Positions 8,478-17,395 of a DNA stretch of 34,567 bases are shown here, piece after piece. Position 1 is the stretch's first letter; each line of letters starts with the position of its first letter. Both the position numbers and the translations under genes were made by a program. Source of the stretch: Cyanobacteriota bacterium SRBZ.bins.94.201705 (GTDB lineage Bacteria; Cyanobacteriota; Cyanobacteriia; Cyanobacteriales; Cyanobacteriaceae); contig JAUQQP010000013.1 in the NCBI GenBank assembly GCA_030549855.1, positions 1 through 34,567 on the forward strand, written 5' to 3'. The notes under the pieces are model-generated. The model made no database searches and had not been told where the DNA came from. It was given only the letters and a program-made list of their open reading frames with translations.

Positions 8478-9348
8478 CTATTTCCCCCGCCACTTGGGGG
8501 AATTCATAGGATCTCTATTGTAGGCAAAAATAGACTTAGGTTCAGGAAATTGGGGGTATCCCCTATAGTGAGCTGTGCACTTGTTCAAATCTGGCCTCTG
8601 ATATATAATAGTCTTCAGAATAGGCAGACCATATCTCCTAGTTATTCTCTCTTTTATCTTCGGTAAACTGTGGTTGACATAATTGTAGATGGGGGGGATT
8701 TTGGTGGGAAGAATCCCTAAAACAACAAGGGGAGGAAAGTTATATTTCCTCTTGTCATCATTAATTCTGTCTACAAACTCCTTGACATTTTTTAAACCCG
8801 TCTCGGCGAAGATACTCAAATCACAGGGTATAATCAGGTAGTCGGCAGTAAAAAGGGCTATCTTAGCATAAACATTTAGAGAAGGGGGAGTGTCAATCAA
8901 AACATACTCATACTTGTTGCTGATTTCTGCCAGTTTTTTCCTCAAAACATTAGATAATCCTCCTCTGCTATAACTTTCTGCCAAATTGTCTTCCAGGGTT
9001 GTCAATTGAATGTGAGAGGGAATAATGTCAACACTGTTACTAAAACTGTAACTTGTATTCTTTCTTACTCCCCTGACGGAATTACTCTGAAAACTCTCTT
9101 GGAGGAAAAATGCAAATCCACCCCTTCCCCCTAAAAGAAGATTAGACACATTACAGTTTCTCAATTCATCCCTTGTATCATCCAGGGATTTCACCACGCC
9201 GGCGGCAAAGGTGGCGTTAGCCTGGGAGTCTAAATCTACAATCAACACCCTGGCATTTCTCTCAATAGCTAAAGCATCAGCGAGATTTACAACGACAGTG
9301 GTTTTCCCTACCCCGCCTTTGTTGTTAAAAAACAGCAATGATTTTCAT
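8478..9348 (-). CDS. ParA-family ATPase with an apparent N-terminal frameshift
   Basis: A partition-type P-loop ATPase. The deviant Walker A is NNKGGVGKTT, Walker A' is LIVDLDSQAN, and Walker B lies in YEYVLIDTPPSL. LPTKI and the late KERITRRYG segment fit cyanobacterial ParA proteins. The open frame begins only at TTG (9338) without an RBS. The expected start MKIIAVF is encoded at 9348 in another frame, and deleting one base from the run of six A at 9328-9333 (T on the coding strand) joins ATG AAA ATC ATT GCT GTT TTT to AAC AAC AAA. GAGGGAC lies upstream. The C terminus is short after PEPKSIF. The downstream ParB-like frame has the same kind of lesion. Possible roles: plasmid-type partition or cargo positioning. 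Confidence 0.75.
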
Positions 9349-9487
9349 ATAAACTCTTTGTCCCTCGACATAATTTAATGTAACACATTCTATATCCTGT
9401 ATTTAAGACATTTACAAAAATATACAAGGGCCAAACCAGGAGGGGTAGTGTTAGGATGGGAGAGGGAGAAGATTGTCTGGGCAAGTT

Positions 9488-9727
9488 ATGAGTGTAAGGG
9501 TAACGTTTCAACCGGATAATGTGACAGTGTCGGCAGAAACTGGAGAATCCTTATTGGCAGTGGCTAAACGGGCTGGTATCTTTATTCCTACAGGCTGTTT
9601 GATGGGCTCATGTCATGCTTGTGAGGTAGAATTAGAAGATGGCACACCCATTTGTGCTTGTATTAGTGCTATTCCTGCTGGCAATGAAGAGTTGACTATC
9701 TATCTGTACAGTGACCCTGTGTGGTAA
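9488..9727 (+). CDS. Small 2Fe-2S ferredoxin-like protein
   Basis: This 79-residue protein has a plant-type 2Fe-2S fold. Cys37, Cys42 and Cys45 lie in TGCLMGSCHACEVE, and a fourth ligand is in CAC (Cys56 or Cys58). It is shorter than photosynthetic PetF and has the LYSDPVW tail of a conserved cyanobacterial small ferredoxin group, so it is likely a soluble electron carrier of unknown partner. I choose the ATG at 9488 because family members begin near MSVRVTF. An in-frame TTG at 9473, six bases after GGGAGAAG, has the better ribosome site and would add five residues. It is transcribed divergently from parA. Confidence 0.85.
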   Translation: MSVRVTFQPDNVTVSAETGESLLAVAKRAGIFIPTGCLMGSCHACEVELEDGTPICACISAIPAGNEELTIYLYSDPVW

Positions 9728-9840
9728 AATTCCTTCTGTCATACACTGGATGTGGACAACAAGAGATAGATAACTAATCACTACTGCAGCCAAAAAGGCG
9801 GCAGATTTGGGTATTAGTCTATCCAGTCTACCCCTATGCC

Positions 9841-10311
9841 ATGCCAAGAATTGTATTAGTGCATCCGCAAATCCCCCCTAACACTGGTAATATTGCCCGC
9901 AGTTGTGCCGCTATGGATGTAGAATTGCACCTAGTGGCACCTTTGGGTTTTGAAATCGGAGATAGGTATTTAAAAAGGGCTGGACTGGATTACTGGCCCC
10001 ATGTTAAACTAACCTATCATCCCAGTGAGGACTATTTTTTGCAGTTTGCCAAGGAGAAAGGGGGAAGGCTTATTGGTTTGAGTGTCAGGGGTAAGACTAA
10101 CTATCTTGACTGTCAATACCGCGACGATGACTGGTTACTCTTTGGCAGTGAAACTGAGGGTTTACCCCAAAAGATTTTAGATGCCTGTGACCTTACTTGT
10201 TATATTAAGATGAGAAATCCTCATGTTCGTAGTCTCAATTTGTCTGTAAGTGTTTCCGTGGTTTTGTTTGAATCTCTGCGACAATTGGGATATACCGCCA
10301 CTTTTAATTAA
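9841..10311 (+). CDS. trmL: tRNA (cytidine/uridine-34-2'-O)-methyltransferase TrmL
   Basis: This 156-residue SPOUT-class enzyme methylates the ribose of the wobble base 34 in certain leucine tRNAs using S-adenosylmethionine. It opens with IVLVHPQIPPNTGNIARSCAA. The knotted cofactor site is built from LLFGSETEGLP and IKMRNPHVRSLNLSVSVSVVLFE, the two SPOUT signatures. Length equals the minimal TrmL type with no extra RNA-binding domain. The ATG at 9841 is used; a second ATG four bases earlier is out of frame. zur follows 10 nt downstream, so the two probably share a transcript, and the zur ribosome site lies at the trmL end. Confidence 0.93.
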   Translation: MPRIVLVHPQIPPNTGNIARSCAAMDVELHLVAPLGFEIGDRYLKRAGLDYWPHVKLTYHPSEDYFLQFAKEKGGRLIGLSVRGKTNYLDCQYRDDDWLLFGSETEGLPQKILDACDLTCYIKMRNPHVRSLNLSVSVSVVLFESLRQLGYTATFN

Positions 10312-10321
10312 AAGGGAAATT

Positions 10322-10741
10322 ATGAGGGGAAAACTTACTAAAAGTCAACAGAAAATCCTGGATGTATTAAAAAGCGTTGAGGGAGAAATTAGTGCCCAAG
10401 AAATTCATCATATCCTACGCAGAAATGGATTTTCTACTGGCTTGGCTACCGTCTATCGCACCCTCAAATCTTTTCTCCTCCAGGGTTTGATAAAAGAGAG
10501 AATTACTGTTGACGGCGAGTCTTTATATCAGTTGCTCAATCATAGTCATCAACACCATTTTAACTGCATTAACTGTGGTAAATCTATCCCACTTCCTGAC
10601 AATAATTGCCCTATCAATGAGGCAGTATACAAATCATTATTGCCCAACAATTTTCGCATATACTACCACACTTTGGAGTTTTTTGGTCTGTGTGAAAGCT
10701 GTCAAACTCTTGCCAATGACAAAAAACAGTCTAAAGTATAA
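10322..10741 (+). CDS. zur: Fur-family zinc regulator (Zur/FurB type)
   Basis: This 139-residue repressor of the Fur family has a winged helix near residues 5-62 with recognition helix TGLATVYRTLKSF. The dimerisation/metal part contains CINC (82-85) and CESC (124-127), the structural zinc site, and HQHHF as metal ligands. The ending YYHTLEFFGLCESC and the segment GKSIPLPDNNCP resemble cyanobacterial Zur (FurB) rather than FurA or PerR. By family it represses zinc-uptake genes when zinc is ample. I set the start at the ATG at 10322 after AAAGGGAAAT. An earlier in-frame start at 10250 would overlap trmL and add non-homologous residues. Convergent feoA lies 36 nt downstream. Confidence 0.85.
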   Translation: MRGKLTKSQQKILDVLKSVEGEISAQEIHHILRRNGFSTGLATVYRTLKSFLLQGLIKERITVDGESLYQLLNHSHQHHFNCINCGKSIPLPDNNCPINEAVYKSLLPNNFRIYYHTLEFFGLCESCQTLANDKKQSKV

Positions 10742-10777
10742 CTCCCCTGCTAGATGGACATCAAAAATAGCCCCTAA

Positions 10778-11038
10778 CTAACTGTCAGTCGGTTTAACTA
10801 GAATCAATTTGGCTTCCTCGTCTCTTAGGGCAATTGTAGTAGTAGCCCCTACTTTTACATGGAGAGTCTTTCCCCACCATATTTTGCGGAGAATTTTTAC
10901 TTTTTTACCACTTACTAATCCCAGGGATTTAAGACGGTTTGTTAAGGCTTTGCCATGAATGCCTGTTAGTATTTGACAGACAATTGCCGCCTTTCCCGTC
11001 TCTAAAGTTGTCAGGGGATGGTGGTTGGTATTTGCCAT
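10778..11038 (-). CDS. feoA: FeoA-domain protein
   Basis: This 86-residue protein is a single FeoA domain (SH3-like fold). It has LTTLETGKAAIVCQI, the central LTNRLKSLGLVSGKKVKIL segment, and a terminal strand with ALRDEEAKLILV. FeoA is a cytosolic accessory protein of the ferrous-iron transporter FeoB. No feoB is visible within the window: the downstream neighbour is zur on the other strand, and upstream is a 1.7 kb spacer. It may therefore act with a FeoB encoded elsewhere, or be a stand-alone FeoA-domain protein. The start ATG at 11038 has no strong Shine-Dalgarno match in view. Confidence 0.88.
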   Translation of the reverse strand: MANTNHHPLTTLETGKAAIVCQILTGIHGKALTNRLKSLGLVSGKKVKILRKIWWGKTLHVKVGATTTIALRDEEAKLILVKPTDS

Positions 11039-12764
11039 TTCCGTTGCCCTTCTACTGATTCTTGTCGTCCAATTCCTGTTGTTGATTTTTTTTTCCGATT
11101 ACCTAGATATGTTACCACATTTCGTCTTCCTGTTCAACTATTATAACCCAACTGTTTTATTGTTATTGGACGAAATTTACAACAACTATTAGGAGAGACT
11201 ATTGTCTGTTAGGCAAAAATCAGAATTACCCACCATTTGGTATTCATTTTGGATTAATTATGAATGATAATAGGGGGATAAATGTTTTTGTTTCTGGGCA
11301 GAATTTTCCCCTGCTACCTACCGGCAATAGCCTAGCTGTTGGACTGAATTTACAACCACTATAATTTCCAACAACTATGGGGTCGATTTTGAACTATGAT
11401 GGAGACAGATGGAGGGCATCTACAACAACTATAATTTACAACAACTGGAATCGTATACAATTGCTTATTGACGGTCAAAAGTTATAAGAGGGGGATGGCA
11501 TTTACTCTTTGATATTATCTAGATTTACTCTGCAGGGGGATGGGGTTTTTTGTCCATAAATTTAGCTGCGATAACTGGCAAAGGGATGTCTGTTTGTTGT
11601 TAGGACAAATTTACAACACCCACAATGGTATACATTCGTTTCTTGGGGGGCAAATTTTACAAAAACAGGATGATGTAGAGTTTTAATACAGGTATAGGTT
11701 TTTGCTTCCAGGCAAAACTTGGCATTACTATGGGAGATATTTGTTGGTAGTCGCGTTTGAATTGGCAATAATGTTAGGGGCATATGTTTGTCTTTCTGAT
11801 AGACAGAAGTTATAACAACTGTGCCGTGGTTTATAGTTACTATATAAGCATACACTTGTTTTTTTGTCGGGCAGGATTATTTCTTAGGTAGAATTGGCCA
11901 TGACTGTATAGGGGGTGTTTATTGACTTTTCCGAAGAGGTTGGTGGCTACAGTGAGGTATATCTCTTTGCGGTTGTACTTGTATAAGATATTTCCCTGCC
12001 GGAGGGGAAAATTGGTAATAAATAAACGCAAATTTGTTTTTTTTTATGGCATATAGGGGGAGTTACATTTTTGCGTCTGCCCAGCATATGTGATAATAAT
12101 TCTGCGGTTATATACGGGTTTTTTCTCAGTGGCAATTCAGAATAACAATACCGGTATATCCTGTCTGTTGCTATAGGCAATTCATAACAACTATACTAAT
12201 TCATAACAGCTACACATGGCTTTATACATCTGTTAATTTTAGGGATAACTTGGACTAGCCATGGGGTTGTGCTTTTGTTATAGATAATGCCGTTATTCTA
12301 AATTAGGAGTTACTAGAATACAACAACAGTCACTGGTAGAATAAGAGGTGTTTTGCCGTTGGATATTAGAAGGCGCAATAATTCGGTGGCGAAGGGAATT
12401 TTTTGTCAGTATCCCAGCGAAATTTGGAATAGCAGATTTGTTTTTTACTTCTAGACATTCCCAACAGCTGAGACAAGGTTGTGTTTTTGTGTTGCTAAGG
12501 ATAGTTAATGGTGGAGTGGGTTTAGGGGGTATAATTTACAATGGACAAAAGGGAGGTGTCTGTCGGTTATTAGGCTGGATTTATACAAAGCGGCAGAGTC
12601 ATATTTGTTGGTAGGTAAAAATAGTTTCAACCGACTATACTGATTAGTGTCTGTTAGTTGCCAGAGGGGATTTAAAGGTAGTTGAAATAGTCTCAACCAA
12701 CTGGAATGGGTGGCATATGTTGGTTGCCAAGGGGGGTTTAAACTGATTGTAAAAAAAGGGAGGG
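11039..12764. repeat. Gene-free spacer with diverged short repeats
   Basis: No convincing gene is seen; open frames here are short, lack ribosome sites and have odd composition. A motif close to ATTTACAACAACTAT recurs, always in the same orientation: near 11175, 11348, 11364, 11418, 11434, 11608, 11809, 12180 and 12200. Two pairs are tandem doublets of 16 nt (11348-11379 and 11418-11449). Many copies follow GGAC or GGCA. Blocks near 11212 and 11595 also resemble one another (TGTTAGG...CCCAC...TGGTAT). The region looks like an eroded repeat array of unknown role. Confidence 0.55.
12621..12742. repeat. Imperfect tandem repeat of about 66 bp
   Basis: ATAGTTTCAACCGACT at 12621 recurs as ATAGTCTCAACCAACT at 12687, 66 bp later. 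GTTAGTTGCCAGAGGGGATTT at about 12653 recurs as GTTGGTTGCCAAGGGGGGTTT at about 12719, the same offset. A weaker third match (GTCGGTTATTAGGCTGGATTTA) lies near 12561. The repeat ends just before the cbiD stop codon. Confidence 0.6.
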
Positions 12765-13910
12765 TTAACTGCTGGTGACTGGCCATTGTTTTTCTGATTC
12801 TTCAAGATAGTGAGATAGGATGGACTGGGCGGTGTTTCCTTTTACAATAATTTCTCGGCTTCTGGAAAACAAAATTGCCCCCACATTTACCATTTTTTCG
12901 GAGTGTTTTTGGATATAGTTGCGGCTGTTTTCTTCTATTTTGTTTGCCATAAACTTATAGACTCTGTCTTGGTAGTCACTGCCGCTAATTGTATCAAAAT
13001 TTTGGAGTATTTTTAAACCTGCCTCCACTGTTTCAGCCATAAATATTTGTCTACAAACCTCCTGGGGCACCCCGACAAAACAAGCAAGAGACGTTAAAAT
13101 TTCCAACCTAGCATCGGCGACAAAGTGATGGGTTTGGAATATATTAGCAGCTAACTTGATTAGTTTACCATGATAGCCAAACAAAAGAATAGATTTTAAG
13201 CCTAATTCTCCTGCTTTTACTAACATTGGCCCTAACCAGTTAGCGGTTTTTACTAGCTGTGCAGGGTTAAAGCCAATTTTTGTTGCTAAATCTAGACCAT
13301 TTTCGCCGATGCAAAAAACTAGATGTTCAAAATTTTTACTCTTATTATTCAAGTCCTCCAAGTATAATTCTAATTGTTCAGGGGAACTTAGGGGTTGCGA
13401 AATACCACTGGTGCCGAGTAAAGACAAACCTTCCACCACGCCAAAAGCGGCATTGGAAGTCCTTTCAGCAAGTTTTCTCCCCTCAGGTAGAATAATTTTA
13501 ACCTCCACCATTGCGTTATTTTCTAGGTGATTTAAAAGGTTAGTCTCCAGTAAATTTCTGGCATAACTATAGATAGCAGGTTGATTATTCTGTCCGACTA
13601 TTTTCCCTACGCCTTCTCCTCCCTGAATTACAATTTTTTTTTCCTGATTTGGGTGGAGGGTGACTAAAGCCCAGATGGGGGTATTTCTGGTTAAATCTAG
13701 ATTATCGCCTGGGTTTGAGCGGGTAATTGCCAAGGCCTGATTTTCCCCAATTGCTGCCACTTGTTCCACAGGAATTTTGGCTTTTACTGGAGGATTAAGC
13801 AGGTCTATTTCTACTTCTGTCACCGCTGGATTTTTCTTTTGGAGAATCTTCAAGGCTGCCACCGCAGATGCAGTAGCAAAAACTGGTAGAGTATAGCCGG
13901 ATTTTGCCAT
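12765..13910 (-). CDS. cbiD: Cobalt-precorrin-5B C1-methyltransferase CbiD
   Basis: This 381-residue enzyme adds a methyl group from S-adenosylmethionine to C1 of cobalt-precorrin-5B in the anaerobic (early cobalt insertion) route to cobalamin, or pseudocobalamin in cyanobacteria. The start KSGYTLPVFATASAVAAL, the NPGD segment, the central AFGVVEGLSLLGTSGI and the FGYHGKLIKLA motif are typical of CbiD, and the length fits. The gene stands alone: no other corrin gene adjoins it, and cyanobacterial cobalamin genes are usually scattered. The start is ATG at 13910. The ribosome site is weak; GGGGGAAAATAGGG lies further upstream on the opposite reading and does not decide it. Confidence 0.92.
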   Translation of the reverse strand: MAKSGYTLPVFATASAVAALKILQKKNPAVTEVEIDLLNPPVKAKIPVEQVAAIGENQALAITRSNPGDNLDLTRNTPIWALVTLHPNQEKKIVIQGGEGVGKIVGQNNQPAIYSYARNLLETNLLNHLENNAMVEVKIILPEGRKLAERTSNAAFGVVEGLSLLGTSGISQPLSSPEQLELYLEDLNNKSKNFEHLVFCIGENGLDLATKIGFNPAQLVKTANWLGPMLVKAGELGLKSILLFGYHGKLIKLAANIFQTHHFVADARLEILTSLACFVGVPQEVCRQIFMAETVEAGLKILQNFDTISGSDYQDRVYKFMANKIEENSRNYIQKHSEKMVNVGAILFSRSREIIVKGNTAQSILSHYLEESEKQWPVTSS

Positions 13911-14090
13911 ATTTTTTAGGGGGAAAATAGGGAGATTAAAATTATAGTTTGCTAGATATTTTCTGAGAAAATTTTACCATTAGAATTAGCAGAAATCAAG
14001 ATTTTTTTGGGGGAGAAAGGTTGTGAAAGGAATTGCCTCAATGTTTATTTGTGGGTAAAATTGTGATGTCGATTTGAAGGAGGGGAATAG

Positions 14091-14858
14091 ATGTTAGCTA
14101 AGAGAATATTGCCCTGTTTAGATGTCAATGCCGGAAGGGTAGTCAAGGGAGTGAATTTTGTCAATCTAAAGGATGCCGGGGATCCAGTGGAACTGGCTAA
14201 ACTATATAATGATGCTGGGGCAGACGAGTTGGTATTTTTGGATATTACTGCCACCCACGAGGATAGAGATACCATCATAGATGTAGTCTATCGCACTGCG
14301 GAACAAGTATTTATACCCTTGACAGTGGGGGGAGGCATCAGAACCTTAGAAAATGTTAAAAATTTGTTAAGAGCCGGTGCGGACAAAATTAGTGTAAACT
14401 CAACAGCAGTAAAGGATCCGGATTTTATTAATAGGGCGAGCGATCGTTTTGGCAGTCAGTGTATAGTGGTGGCAATAGATGCTAGAAGAAGAAAAGACCC
14501 AGAAAACCCGGGGTGGGATGTGTACATCCGGGGAGGTAGGGAGAATACGGGATTGGATGCGGTAAAATGGGCGGAAGAGGTGGCCAAAAGGGGTGCAGGG
14601 GAATTGTTGGTAACTAGTATGGATGCGGATGGCACCCAGGCGGGGTATGATTTAGAGTTGACGAGGGCGATTGCGGAAAGGGTAGAAATTCCGGTTATTG
14701 CCTCGGGAGGTGCCGGCAATTGTGAACATATCTACCAAGCCTTGACAGAGGGGAAGGCGGAGGCGGCTTTACTGGCTTCTTTGCTACACTATGGCCAGTT
14801 GACTATTCCCCAGATAAAAGAATACCTGAGTCAAAAGGGTGTTCCAGTGAGGGTTTAA
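14091..14858 (+). CDS. hisF: Imidazole glycerol phosphate synthase subunit HisF
   Basis: This 255-residue (beta-alpha)8 barrel cyclase joins PRFAR with ammonia delivered by HisH, to make imidazole glycerol phosphate and AICAR in histidine biosynthesis. The catalytic aspartates are visible: Asp11 in [14 protein letters not shown] and Asp130 in VAIDARR. Phosphate-binding loops are GGGIRT and ASGGAGN. Length equals the family norm. The start ATG at 14091 is preceded by AAGGAGGGG, a strong ribosome site. It stands as a single gene; hisH is not nearby. The neighbours (cbiD divergent, small membrane protein downstream) give no functional link. Confidence 0.97.
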   Translation: MLAKRILPCLDVNAGRVVKGVNFVNLKDAGDPVELAKLYNDAGADELVFLDITATHEDRDTIIDVVYRTAEQVFIPLTVGGGIRTLENVKNLLRAGADKISVNSTAVKDPDFINRASDRFGSQCIVVAIDARRRKDPENPGWDVYIRGGRENTGLDAVKWAEEVAKRGAGELLVTSMDADGTQAGYDLELTRAIAERVEIPVIASGGAGNCEHIYQALTEGKAEAALLASLLHYGQLTIPQIKEYLSQKGVPVRV

Positions 14859-14923
14859 CTGTAATTTCATTTTTCCCCTGTCGGATGTATATTAGAATAG
14901 ACTAAAACTCATATTCTTAAAAA

Positions 14924-15112
14924 ATGTTAATACCGATTCTCATATTGGACGTGGCACTGGTAGCCTGGTCATTACACCTGATGCAACAGGCTTTTGACCG
15001 CCGTGAGTTTTCCCTAATGCTGGCGGGGACATTAGTGGCGCTAGCCGCTGCCGCCATGATGGTGGTCTACTTTCTTGTAAACAACTGTCTTTCTTACTTT
15101 TCCCGCCTCTAG
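14924..15112 (+). CDS. Small conserved two-helix membrane protein
   Basis: This 62-residue protein is almost entirely two hydrophobic helices (about residues 1-20 and 30-54), joined by MQQAFDRREFSL. That charged loop and LAGTLVALAAAAMMVVYFL give it the look of a conserved cyanobacterial small membrane protein, though I cannot name a family or function. There is no clear Shine-Dalgarno sequence before the ATG at 14924. It ends one base before the 14-bp palindrome at the head of the groES control region, leaving no separate terminator, so read-through into groESL is possible. Confidence 0.6.
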   Translation: MLIPILILDVALVAWSLHLMQQAFDRREFSLMLAGTLVALAAAAMMVVYFLVNNCLSYFSRL

Positions 15113-15149
15113 TCGGTATATACCGAAAAAATCGTTCGGTAACCCGTAC
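15113..15149 (+). promoter_or_regulatory. groESL upstream control sites: 14-bp palindrome and N-box
   Basis: TCGGTATATACCGA (15113-15126) is a perfect palindrome. GTTCGGTAACCCGTAC (15134-15149) fits the N-box consensus as I recall it from cyanobacterial groE operons, GTTCGG-NNAN-CCNNAC, reported for light- and heat-responsive control independent of HrcA. The two centres are 22 bp apart, about two helical turns. Both share CGG...CCG half-sites, so one factor might bind both; that is inference. Confidence 0.65.
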
Positions 15150-15160
15150 AAGACAACCCG

Positions 15161-15190
15161 TTGCTACTGCCATCCAATTTTCGCTAAATT
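15161..15190 (+). promoter_or_regulatory. Candidate groES promoter
   Basis: TTGCTA (15161-15166) and TAAATT (15185-15190) are 18 nt apart and resemble -35 and -10 boxes of a housekeeping or heat-type sigma factor. CIRCE starts at the end of the -10 box, the arrangement expected for HrcA repression. Confidence 0.5.
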
Positions 15191-15215
15191 AGCACTCGGA
15201 AGGTGAGAGCGCTAA
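15189..15215 (+). promoter_or_regulatory. CIRCE operator (HrcA site)
   Basis: TTAGCACTC, a 9-nt spacer and GAGCGCTAA form the inverted repeat. The consensus is TTAGCACTC-N9-GAGTGCTAA, so there is one mismatch (C for T in the right arm). It lies about 60 nt before the groES start. HrcA bound here represses groESL until heat or unfolded protein titrates GroEL. Confidence 0.93.
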
Positions 15216-15276
15216 ACCGAAAAGGGCGCCCACCAAGGGTAAACCAAGTAGCAAGGAAGATTGGAGAAAGGAGTCT

Positions 15277-15588
15277 ATGGCAGCGGTAACCATTAACGTA
15301 TCCACCGTCAAGCCTTTGGGCGATCGTGTATTCGTAAAGGTAGCCCAAGCAGAGGAGAAAAGTGCTGGTGGTATCTACCTGCCAGACACCGCCAAGGAAA
15401 AACCCCAAGTAGGGGAAGTAATTAGCGTAGGGGAAGGCAGACTCAATGACAAGGGCGAAAGAATCCCCGTAGAAGTCAAGGTAGGGGATAAAGTCCTTTA
15501 CTCCAAATACGCTGGCACTGACGTCAAACTTGGTGGCGAAGACTACGTGATCCTTTCCGAAAAAGATATTCTGGCTGTCCTTTCCTAA
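15277..15588 (+). CDS. groES: Co-chaperonin GroES
   Basis: This 103-residue co-chaperonin forms the seven-fold lid of GroEL and triggers release of substrate into the folding chamber. Recognisable parts are [12 protein letters not shown] near the start, the mobile loop [18 protein letters not shown] that contacts GroEL, the roof-type region, and the end [23 protein letters not shown] precedes the ATG at 15277. It is the first gene of the groES-groEL operon, 99 nt ahead of groEL, under the CIRCE and N-box elements. The [10 protein letters not shown] lead is the usual cyanobacterial extension. Confidence 0.98.
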   Translation: MAAVTINVSTVKPLGDRVFVKVAQAEEKSAGGIYLPDTAKEKPQVGEVISVGEGRLNDKGERIPVEVKVGDKVLYSKYAGTDVKLGGEDYVILSEKDILAVLS

Positions 15589-15666
15589 TAATTCCGCCTA
15601 TCATCCTTGTTTTGACTAGTATTGATTTTATCCTCCAGTTTTCTGTTGGTTGTTAGTTACAAGTAG

Positions 15667-17316
<1,650 letters not shown>

Positions 17317-17336
17317 TACTCTGTAATCTAGTTGTT

Positions 17337-17362
17337 ATGGGGGGTAACACCCCCTTTTTTTT
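17337..17362 (+). terminator. groESL terminator
   Basis: GGGGG (17339-17343) plus TAACA and CCCCC form a stem with a short loop, followed by eight T. It lies 20 nt after the groEL stop and before the convergent gpmI end. Confidence 0.9.
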
Positions 17363-17395
17363 ATGCCCCCCCTTTGTGTCTCTGACTGACTCGGG

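Noticed and set aside
10250-10321. Longer start for the Zur-type regulator
   Set aside because: It would overlap the end of trmL and add residues outside the Fur fold; ATG 10322 gives the normal family start.
12348-12614. 88-codon plus-strand frame as a gene
   Set aside because: It lies in the repeat-rich spacer, has no Shine-Dalgarno sequence and no recognisable motif.
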